Shown piece by piece: positions 6,450 through 12,618 of a stretch of 24,394 bases of DNA. The stretch comes from a virus: IMG/VR virus record IMGVR_UViG_3300020160_002813, positions 1-24,394 of that record. One strand, given 5' to 3'. The notes below the pieces were generated by a model. The model was given only the letters and a program-made list of their open reading frames with translations. It searched no databases and had not been told where the DNA came from. Position 1 is the stretch's first letter; every line of letters begins with the position of its first letter. The translations under genes were made by a program, and so were the position numbers.

Positions 6450-7355
6450 TTAATCTTTATTAGTATTCCTATTTTGTATTCCTCTTGAACTAGGATTATC
6501 ATTTCTTGCATTTGTTTGCTCCCTTGCCCTTAATATATTATTAAACCATCTTGTTCTTTTTGGTTGTAAAAAATAATCATCTTGATTGTAATAACTTGAT
6601 TGTGTGGAACCTGGTTGGTTAAAGTAGTCTGAAAAACCTCCTTCAATTGAATATCCATTCAAATCTGATTGCCCAGTACCTTTTGAGAATCCTGGCATAT
6701 CAATTCTATCCTTTCTAAATGCAGGGTAATAAGTTTGAACTTCAAAAGAAACTTTTAATTTTACAGTATTATCACTTGTCAAATTCTTTTCTCTTGATAT
6801 TTCTATACCATTTGTATCAGGCATTAAAATAACTGCATCAATATTCATAAAGTTGTGTTCAAAGTACATAAACTTGTAAATCCACAAGGTATCCATTATT
6901 GATTGACTACACTTAAATATATCTAATTCACTTGCCAATAATATTTCTAAGTCATAAGTTACTGAAACAGGAACTGACCTAACTCTACCAAGTATCTTTC
7001 TTATCTCAACTTCATTTTCTACAACTGTTCTTAACCAAACATTTGGATTTGCATATTCATCTGCTCTAATATTAAAACCAGTCATTGTTATGTGACCTCT
7101 TGGTATCATATCAGTATTTAACTCAACATATCTACCATTACCAGAAGAATCTCCAGAAACTATATCATCAACAAATGAATCTAATAAAAATCTTTCATCA
7201 CCTGTCATTGAGTAATAAAAGGGTACATTCACATATTTATCACCTGATGAAAATCTATTAATCCACTTTACTTGTCCTTCCAATGTATCTAATACGCAAA
7301 TGGTTAGATCACGAAAGAAGACATCTTCAAAATTAAATCTTTCTCCTATTGACAT
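6450..7355 (-). CDS. 15: tail sheath stabiliser / tail completion protein (T4 gp15 family)
   Basis: The 301-residue product follows the T4 gp15 pattern from end to end: FRDLTICVLDTLEGQVKW near the start, SGDKYVNVPFYYS (T4 SGDKFIRVPITYA), IPRGHITMTGFNI (T4 LPRINLHLVDFSY), VPVSVTYDLEILLASELDIF (T4 SPIKMIYELSIFTRYEDDMF) and VSFEVQTYYPAF (T4 LTFEVNGWMYPP). gp15 caps the tail tube and sheath and joins the tail to the head neck. The C-terminal ~70 residues are polar, low in hydrophobic residues and probably disordered. The gene starts inside the last codons of a homing endonuclease gene (10-base overlap), so it may be transcribed from the promoter ahead of that gene. Confidence 0.82.
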   Translation of the reverse strand: MSIGERFNFEDVFFRDLTICVLDTLEGQVKWINRFSSGDKYVNVPFYYSMTGDERFLLDSFVDDIVSGDSSGNGRYVELNTDMIPRGHITMTGFNIRADEYANPNVWLRTVVENEVEIRKILGRVRSVPVSVTYDLEILLASELDIFKCSQSIMDTLWIYKFMYFEHNFMNIDAVILMPDTNGIEISREKNLTSDNTVKLKVSFEVQTYYPAFRKDRIDMPGFSKGTGQSDLNGYSIEGGFSDYFNQPGSTQSSYYNQDDYFLQPKRTRWFNNILRAREQTNARNDNPSSRGIQNRNTNKD

Positions 7356-8260
7356 AATCTATTATTTATTTTTTTAAAATCAGACTCCCAGATAGAGACT
7401 ATTTTATAACCTAGTGATTTTAAACATTCCTCTCTCTCAATTGTTTTTTTATACAATTCACCATATTTAATACCATTAACTTTATTTATATCATCTCCTT
7501 TATATATATTAGGATTACCATGCCAAAAATCACCATTAAACTCATATATTATATTTTCATCTAAATTAATACCATCTACATAAAAATTATCTATCTTGTA
7601 TTGTCTATAATCTTTATGTATACCAAAACTATCTAACCAAATATTTTCCAATATACCACCATTTCTATTACACTTTGAACAACCTCTTCCATTTAAGTGT
7701 GAATTTGGCGTCATTGTAAAATCACCATGTTCTTTACAAACTATTGTTACTTTTGTGTTTGAGTTTAAGTATTTTAGTTTTGAATAATCATATTTACTAT
7801 TATGCAATATATCTGATTTTTCGATAAATTGTAGAGTAGTTAGTTTACCTTTACCAATTGAATTACATTTTACACATCCACCTGTTTTAGAAGATAAGTG
7901 TTTTTCTGGGGTTTGTAAAAATTCTATATTGTGTTCTTTACATGTTATGATAACTTTTTCTTTCATTTTAACATAATCAACTTTGGAATAATCATATTTA
8001 AAATTATGTTTAATATTGAATTTATTTAATAACTCATCTATATTGTTTTTTCTTAAATTGATCCTTTTAATTATACCACAAGTTGGACAACCACTTCTAT
8101 AATGTACAGAAGGTAACTGATAAAAAATTCCATGTTCCAAACAATTTATTGAAATCAAAGACTTCTCACTAACATATTCTGTATTTGAATAGTCATATCT
8201 ATTACCATGTTTTGATGTTGACTTTAAAATAAATTCTTGTGTTGTTAATCTTTTAGACAT
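7346..8260 (-). CDS. homing endonuclease-like protein: three zinc-ribbon repeats plus Vsr-like nuclease domain
   Basis: The 304-residue product has three copies of a ~56-residue module at about 7-62, 75-132 and 143-198. Each has a KYDYS-type motif, a Cys-x-x-His pair (C40/H43, C107/H110, C175/H178) and a C-x-x-C pair (C58/C61, C129/C132, C194/C197), making zinc ribbons of the type that bind DNA in phage homing enzymes. Residues 205-300 resemble the very-short-patch-repair (Vsr)/EDxHD nuclease fold: VDG at 228-230, YEFNGDFWHGNP at 239-250 with Glu240, Asp244 and His247, then EREECLKSLGYKIVSIWESD. It overlaps the gp15 gene and has a late-promoter-like element just 4 bases ahead of its start. 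It probably spreads by cutting phages that lack it next to the gp15 gene. Confidence 0.8.
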   Translation of the reverse strand: MSKRLTTQEFILKSTSKHGNRYDYSNTEYVSEKSLISINCLEHGIFYQLPSVHYRSGCPTCGIIKRINLRKNNIDELLNKFNIKHNFKYDYSKVDYVKMKEKVIITCKEHNIEFLQTPEKHLSSKTGGCVKCNSIGKGKLTTLQFIEKSDILHNSKYDYSKLKYLNSNTKVTIVCKEHGDFTMTPNSHLNGRGCSKCNRNGGILENIWLDSFGIHKDYRQYKIDNFYVDGINLDENIIYEFNGDFWHGNPNIYKGDDINKVNGIKYGELYKKTIEREECLKSLGYKIVSIWESDFKKINNRLCQ

Positions 8261-8264
8261 AAAG

Positions 8265-8275
8265 TATATATTAAA
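8265..8275 (-). promoter_or_regulatory. candidate late promoter ahead of the homing endonuclease and gp15 genes
   Basis: TTTAATATATA on the minus strand, ending 4 bases from the start codon at 8260. On the other strand AATAATATATACAAAT lies immediately ahead of the + strand gene at 8309, so the 48-base gap seems to hold outward-facing promoters. Confidence 0.45.
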
Positions 8276-8308
8276 AATTAACTCTCTAAAAAAATAATAT
8301 ATACAAAT

Positions 8309-8923
8309 ATGAAATACTTAAAAATATTTGAAGATTTTAATAATGAATTTCCTGATGTATTCAATGGAACTTTAAGAAGAGGTGTTAAAATTGATAAAGA
8401 TGAATATATTGATAATCCTAAGTCACGTAAAATTAGTAGTGGAAACTCTGATGAAGAACATTATGTAGAATTTCTTAAAAATTATTCTAAATTAGGAATA
8501 CCAGATCCAACTAAATCAGTACATATGTATTTTAGGTTAATATCAAGTAATGATTGGTATGGGAATCAATATAATATTATTCCTGAAAAAGATGCAGTAT
8601 TTGGATTTTGCAAACACATAGACTGTGGTAATGGAACTTTAGGAAATACTTATTTTGGAGTTGATAAAATTACAAAAGAATATAGAATTAAAGTACCTAT
8701 TAAAGATGTTGATAGTTATGATGATTATGATAATTATTTTACTGATTATTATGAAGATAAAAATAAATATCTTGAAGAGATTACTGAGTATCAAAAAAAA
8801 TTAATAGACTTAGGTTTAGTTGGTATTTTAACATATGATGAACTCATCAAAATGTCTAAAGAAGAAGGTGAAACACTACAGGTTTGGACTGAATCACCTT
8901 GTTTACATAAAAAGGTAATTTAA
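8309..8923 (+). CDS. candidate packaged effector, capsid-targeting-like N-terminus, possible ADP-ribosyltransferase-like fold
   Basis: The 204-residue product starts MKYLKIFEDFN, with IFE|D matching the (I/L)-x-E cleavage rule of the T4 prohead protease. The body has LRRGVKI (residues 22-28), a segment SVHMYFRLISSNDWYG (70-85), FGFCKHIDCGNG and a closing QVWTESPCLHKKV (191-203). An Arg-Gly near the start, a serine/aromatic strand in the middle and a late Glu in a strand are the order expected of arginine-type ADP-ribosyltransferases, but the match is weak and no proper catalytic triad can be fixed. It precedes the gp44 gene by 52 bases on the + strand. The packaging role is inference. Confidence 0.6.
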   Translation: MKYLKIFEDFNNEFPDVFNGTLRRGVKIDKDEYIDNPKSRKISSGNSDEEHYVEFLKNYSKLGIPDPTKSVHMYFRLISSNDWYGNQYNIIPEKDAVFGFCKHIDCGNGTLGNTYFGVDKITKEYRIKVPIKDVDSYDDYDNYFTDYYEDKNKYLEEITEYQKKLIDLGLVGILTYDELIKMSKEEGETLQVWTESPCLHKKVI

Positions 8924-8975
8924 AAGTCAATAAACTTTCAGTAGAAATTACTGTATATCATGTAAAGGAAATTAT

Positions 8976-9947
8976 ATGTCAGTAAATAAATTATTATTGT
9001 GGGAAAAATATCGTCCAAAAAATATGGAAGATGTTATCTTACTACCAAGAATAAGAGAAAGATTCAAAGATGGTGTTAATCAACACTACATTTTTCATGG
9101 TCACTATGGAACTGGTAAAACCAGTTTAGCAAGAATACTTATAGGTAAATACTCAAAAGAAACTGCATTTTTAGAACTTAATTGTTCTTTTGATACTTCT
9201 ATTGATGTTCTTAGAACTCAAATTGATGACTTTTGTAAATTTTCATCAATAATGGATGTTAACTCAGATGTAAAGTATGTATTCTTAGATGAATTTGAAA
9301 GAGTTTCTGCAAACTTTCAAGATGCATTCAAAGCATTTATTGAGAAGTATAACAAGAATGTTAGATTTATTATCACAACTAATCACATCAATAAAATATC
9401 TGATGGGTTAAAGTCAAGAATTAAACTAGTTGACTTTGATGTTCAAGGATTAGAAGAAGAAAAGTTCTTAAAACAAGAAATCTATAAAAAGATTACTAAT
9501 ACAGTTCTACCAAATGAAGGTGGTGAAATACCTAAAGAAGATTTAATTTCAATTATAAATAAGAAATTTCCAGATTTCAGGTCTGTAATGGTTGAAGTTC
9601 AAGGTTATTTAGAAACAGGTACATTAAGTAGTGGTACAAGTAATATATCTAACAAAGTTAAATTAGATTTATACAAAAGTTTATATGATGATTTAGACTA
9701 TGAACAAATCTATCACTTCTTAATGTCTAACTTTGGAGCTGAGAAGATACACTCAATGTTAACTCTTTTAGGCAAACCATTTGTTGAGTGGGCCTTTAAT
9801 GAGAAAAGAGAAGATATATCTAAATTATTTGAGACAAGTTATGTTGTAACTGAGTTTACACCTAAATTAGATAGTGCAATTGATCCTATAATATTAGGTA
9901 TGACTGTAGTAGGAAAATTTAGAGATATATTAAAAAACCCAGTTTAA
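8976..9947 (+). CDS. 44: sliding-clamp loader ATPase subunit (T4 gp44 family)
   Basis: The 323-residue product is an AAA+ clamp-loader subunit which, with a gp62-type partner, loads the sliding clamp for replication and, in T4, indirectly supports late transcription. Visible motifs: LWEKYRPKNMEDVILLP at the N-terminus, Walker A GHYGTGKTS at 42-50, Walker B VFLDE at 102-106, sensor 1 TTN at 134-136, and LKSRIKL at 145-151, where the usual SRC arginine-finger motif keeps its Arg but lacks the Cys. The length matches T4 gp44 (319). It has the clearest Shine-Dalgarno-like site in the window (AAAGGAAATTAT before the ATG) and no late-type element, which fits earlier expression. No gp62 or clamp gene lies next to it, unlike in T4. 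Confidence 0.93.
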   Translation: MSVNKLLLWEKYRPKNMEDVILLPRIRERFKDGVNQHYIFHGHYGTGKTSLARILIGKYSKETAFLELNCSFDTSIDVLRTQIDDFCKFSSIMDVNSDVKYVFLDEFERVSANFQDAFKAFIEKYNKNVRFIITTNHINKISDGLKSRIKLVDFDVQGLEEEKFLKQEIYKKITNTVLPNEGGEIPKEDLISIINKKFPDFRSVMVEVQGYLETGTLSSGTSNISNKVKLDLYKSLYDDLDYEQIYHFLMSNFGAEKIHSMLTLLGKPFVEWAFNEKREDISKLFETSYVVTEFTPKLDSAIDPIILGMTVVGKFRDILKNPV

Positions 9948-9962
9948 TCTGGGTTATTTTTT
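9936..9962. terminator. bidirectional terminator between the gp44 gene and the convergent gene
   Basis: Stem AACCCAG/CTGGGTT with a 6-base loop, A-run on the left and eight T on the right. The stop codons of both converging genes lie inside its loop (they overlap by 4 bases), so one hairpin ends both transcripts. Confidence 0.85.
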
Positions 9963-10864
9963 TTATATTCATCTAAGTTTTTATCATTTAAGTATTCTAA
10001 ATACTTAACATAAAAAGCAGGATCAACTAAATAGTATTTATCACAGACAAATGTTATTTCTTGGTCAACTATCTTATCCATTTGATTATCAACATAACCA
10101 CTTACTATATCTTCTAATCTTTCTTCTAATTCTTTTTGTGATTCTTTCATATAATCATCAAGACTACATGCAGGTTCCCAGTCTAAAAGTTTTTGAACAT
10201 ATTCAAATGACTTATTTGACAATTCTACATTATCTTCTTTAACTCTCTTAACAGCAGTTATAATATCATTATCATACTCAAGTCCATCATAACACCAGTC
10301 ACCATTATTTCCTGGACCATATTGCCATTCCCAGTCACTTTCACTGGTATAATACCAATGTGTTCCTTCAATATCACCATATAAATCTTTTACATCTGGA
10401 TTCCAAAAATATTCATATTCACCAATTGGGAAAAATAGATAAGGTCTACCATAATCACTTGCAACCGTTGGTAGTTTAGATGCAAAAACACCACTACTTC
10501 TTAATTTAAGTCCAAATTTTTCTTCAAAACAATTATCTAAAATGTCTGATACATCTTTTCTAGTATCAAGAGGAGCTCTATCAATTCTAGAACCTTTAAC
10601 ACCAATACCTTTTGTGTAAGTATCATCAACATTTTTAGCTCCTCTAAAGATAGGACCTACTTTACTTTCCTTTACTTCATCAAGAAACTCTTTACATTCA
10701 TTTTCTAATATAGATATAATTTCTTTAAATTCATCATCATCATATTCTTCTTCCCTATATCTTTTACTTGTCCAAGTAATGAAACTACCTAAACTTGAAA
10801 ATCTTGGTGAAGAACTACTACCAAATCCTGATGAGAAAAACTCATATGTTTTCATATATTTCAT
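9944..10864 (-). CDS. probable ADP-ribosyltransferase-like effector with capsid-targeting-like N-terminus
   Basis: The product is 306 residues from the start chosen here (MKYMKTYEFFSSG). A longer reading to 10945 would overlap the divergent gp25 gene and add an unlikely N-terminus. The fold signature is that of phage R-S-E type ADP-ribosyltransferases: IFRG with Arg74, RAPLDTRKDVSDILD (96-110), the strand RSSGVFASK (122-130), SDYGRPYLFFPIGEYEYFW (137-154) and a late VDQEITFVCDKYYLV with Glu269 as the candidate catalytic acid. In T4, Alt is a packaged protein of this class that modifies host RNA polymerase. The gene shares a back-to-back promoter region with the gp25 gene. The enzymatic assignment is by motif order, not proven. 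Confidence 0.6.
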   Translation of the reverse strand: MKYMKTYEFFSSGFGSSSSPRFSSLGSFITWTSKRYREEEYDDDEFKEIISILENECKEFLDEVKESKVGPIFRGAKNVDDTYTKGIGVKGSRIDRAPLDTRKDVSDILDNCFEEKFGLKLRSSGVFASKLPTVASDYGRPYLFFPIGEYEYFWNPDVKDLYGDIEGTHWYYTSESDWEWQYGPGNNGDWCYDGLEYDNDIITAVKRVKEDNVELSNKSFEYVQKLLDWEPACSLDDYMKESQKELEERLEDIVSGYVDNQMDKIVDQEITFVCDKYYLVDPAFYVKYLEYLNDKNLDEYKKNNPD

Positions 10865-10867
10865 AAA

Positions 10868-10895
10868 TGTATATATAAAATTTTTATATATAATT
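10868..10895. promoter_or_regulatory. back-to-back candidate late promoters between divergent genes
   Basis: An 11-base perfect inverted repeat with a single central base, TATATATAAAA and TTTTATATATA (10870-10880 and 10882-10892), fills the 33-base gap between the genes at 10864 (-) and 10898 (+). Each arm reads TTTTATATATA toward its own gene and ends a few bases from the start codon. Confidence 0.5.
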
Positions 10896-10897
10896 AT

Positions 10898-11275
10898 ATG
10901 GCAAATTTTAACTTTATAGACTTTTATATACATTATCCAGGACACCCTGACTATATACCATTAGAACTAATAGAAGATGATGTAGTAAAGGTTATTATAC
11001 AAAAATATGAAATGATAATATTCACAAATAAAGGTGAAGTATTAGGAGAACCTAACTTTGGTGCAGACCTTACATTACTATTACATGAAACAAAGTTATC
11101 ATCAGAATCAATACAAGGTGAATTAATGGCACAAATTGCAGATTATATACCAGAGATTGATATTATGGCTTATGAATTGACTGTTAACTTTTATGATGAT
11201 CCTGAAAGGTATCAAGAATATATGGAAATTAATTTTTCAATTAATGGATATGAAGTTTATGCCACTATTACTTAA
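10898..11275 (+). CDS. 25: baseplate wedge protein (T4 gp25 family)
   Basis: The 125-residue product has the gp25/lysozyme-like wedge fold shared by T4 baseplates and type VI secretion TssE. Motifs in T4 order: a short N-terminal strand, VIIQKYEMIIFTNKGEV (T4 IKNSLLGIITTRKGSR), GEPNFGADLTLLL with the conserved E-P-x-FG-DL element (T4 FDPEFGCDLSDQL), IADYIPEIDIMAYEL (T4 VRNYEPRIDKLAV) and a C-terminal MEINFSINGYEV strand. gp25 nucleates sheath assembly on the baseplate. It is a lone + strand gene within a minus-strand block, converging with a hydrolase gene whose stop it overlaps by 8 bases. Confidence 0.85.
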   Translation: MANFNFIDFYIHYPGHPDYIPLELIEDDVVKVIIQKYEMIIFTNKGEVLGEPNFGADLTLLLHETKLSSESIQGELMAQIADYIPEIDIMAYELTVNFYDDPERYQEYMEINFSINGYEVYATIT

Positions 11276-11882
11276 TAGGACAATAAGTTGCAGAATAAAT
11301 ATAATTGTTATCTCTTCTAATTTTAACTCCAAAAGTTTTTGCTGCAGTTTCCACATCTAAATAACATTCTTGATCAGAACCACCAACCATTACAACTTCT
11401 TTACCTTTTAAGTCAGTAAACAACTCTTGTAGTTTTTTAGGTAGATGATACCATTTATGATTGTTACCAATGTAAATAAGATAAGTATCTTCTGTAGTTT
11501 TGAAGAAGTCACCTCTTTTTAATTGATGATTATCTTCTTTTTGTTTAATATCATTAAATACCTTTTCATCTAAAATCTTTTTATAGAAATCTGCATCAAC
11601 ATCATAATTATATCTTTTCTCAATCATATCTCTTTGATTAGGAAAACTATATAAATCATTGTGAACTGGAATATCTGGATTCTCATCATATAGATAATCT
11701 TTATCTACATTCTTACCCATTACATGATTATCCCATATTTGATAAACATCTTTAAAACTTTGACAATATTTATTAAGTGCAGTTATATAATTATCTGTGA
11801 AAAATTTCTTGAAACTATGTTGTACATCAACTATAATTAATGTACTTGAATTGAAACTTTCATATAATTTAATATGTTTCAT
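11268..11882 (-). CDS. nicotinamidase/isochorismatase-like cysteine hydrolase with capsid-targeting-like N-terminus
   Basis: The product is 204 residues from the start chosen here (MKHIKLYESFN); a start at 11894 adds only four residues. LYE|S matches the (I/L)-x-E rule of T4 prohead cleavage. The rest is an isochorismatase-family hydrolase: STLIIVDVQHSF gives the nucleophile-activating Asp19, IWDNHV gives Asp51 and His53 as candidate metal ligands as in nicotinamidases, IEKRYNYDVD gives Lys89, and VGGSDQECYLDVETAAKTFG gives the catalytic Cys173. A D-K-C triad is therefore complete. Nicotinamidases turn nicotinamide into nicotinate for NAD recycling; other members cleave isochorismate or related amides, so the substrate is open. 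The insert between residues 55 and 85 is longer than usual. The start lies inside the end of the upstream HNH gene. Confidence 0.72.
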   Translation of the reverse strand: MKHIKLYESFNSSTLIIVDVQHSFKKFFTDNYITALNKYCQSFKDVYQIWDNHVMGKNVDKDYLYDENPDIPVHNDLYSFPNQRDMIEKRYNYDVDADFYKKILDEKVFNDIKQKEDNHQLKRGDFFKTTEDTYLIYIGNNHKWYHLPKKLQELFTDLKGKEVVMVGGSDQECYLDVETAAKTFGVKIRRDNNYIYSATYCPIK

Positions 11883-12618
11883 AAATATTATCAATTTTTA
11901 TATATCTATTTACATAACTACAAAGTGGTTGTAAATTTGTGTAATGATTTAATTCTATTATTTCTTCTTCTATTTTACCAGAAGATAAAGGTATTTTGTG
12001 GTCTATATCCCATCCATAATTAAATTGTCCATTATATTTACCATAATTTTCCCAAGTCATCCAAGGTTCAAATTTACTTTCTAAATAAAGCTTTAAATAT
12101 TCAATTGAACAACCTATTATATTAATTGTTGTATTATTTTTTTTAGAACCTATAGATTTCAATGATTCAGATATTCTATGTCTAATTTGATCTTTCAATC
12201 TATACAAAATATCTGTAGATCTTTTATCACTTCTATAAACTCTAAAATATTCTCTTAAATCTTCTTTTTTTAATTCTCTATAAATAACTCCATATTCTGA
12301 GTTTTTTTCTCTATTTTCAAATCTATATTTTTTTTTATATTCTTTACACTTATCTGTCTTACAATATAAACTACTTCTATTTTTTATTATATCTATATTA
12401 TCCAAATAATAATTTGAATGATAATCCTTTAACTTAGATTCATTATTTAATCTATATTCTTTATTATAGTTTTTTATTTTCTCTTTATCTTTTTTAGAAT
12501 TTAATGTTTTACTTGCATTACATTTTTTACAATAAATACTTATACCATCTTTTTTTGACTTATCTTTACCAAAGTATTCATATTTTTTAATTTCACTACA
12601 TTTTTTACAACACCTCAT
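11869..12618 (-). CDS. HNH homing endonuclease with N-terminal zinc motif
   Basis: The 249-residue product begins with a zinc-binding motif (Cys4, Cys7, Cys30, Cys33), continues with a long lysine/tyrosine-rich helical DNA-binding stretch (residues 40-150), and ends in an HNH nuclease domain: YGWDIDHKIPLSS with Asp206-His207, then ELNHYTNLQPLCSYVNRYIK with Asn224/His225, Asn228 and Asn237. It is inserted tightly between two capsid-targeting-like genes: one base overlap with the upstream gene stop (TAATG), and a 14-base overlap with the downstream hydrolase. Very A/T-rich codons and many lysines fit a mobile gene, probably free-standing, since no interrupted coding sequence or intron is visible around it. 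Confidence 0.85.
   Translation of the reverse strand: MRCCKKCSEIKKYEYFGKDKSKKDGISIYCKKCNASKTLNSKKDKEKIKNYNKEYRLNNESKLKDYHSNYYLDNIDIIKNRSSLYCKTDKCKEYKKKYRFENREKNSEYGVIYRELKKEDLREYFRVYRSDKRSTDILYRLKDQIRHRISESLKSIGSKKNNTTINIIGCSIEYLKLYLESKFEPWMTWENYGKYNGQFNYGWDIDHKIPLSSGKIEEEIIELNHYTNLQPLCSYVNRYIKIDNIYETY

Noticed and set aside
8939-8953. CAGTA...TACTG inverted repeat ahead of the gp44 gene as an operator
   Set aside because: Only five base pairs per arm; expected by chance in this composition.
10865-10945. 27-residue N-terminal extension of the ADP-ribosyltransferase-like protein
   Set aside because: It overlaps the gp25 coding region and would hide the MKYMKTYE tag shared with other proteins.
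11869-12618. HNH gene as part of a group I intron or intein
   Set aside because: The genes on both sides are complete in themselves, so there is no split coding sequence to rejoin.
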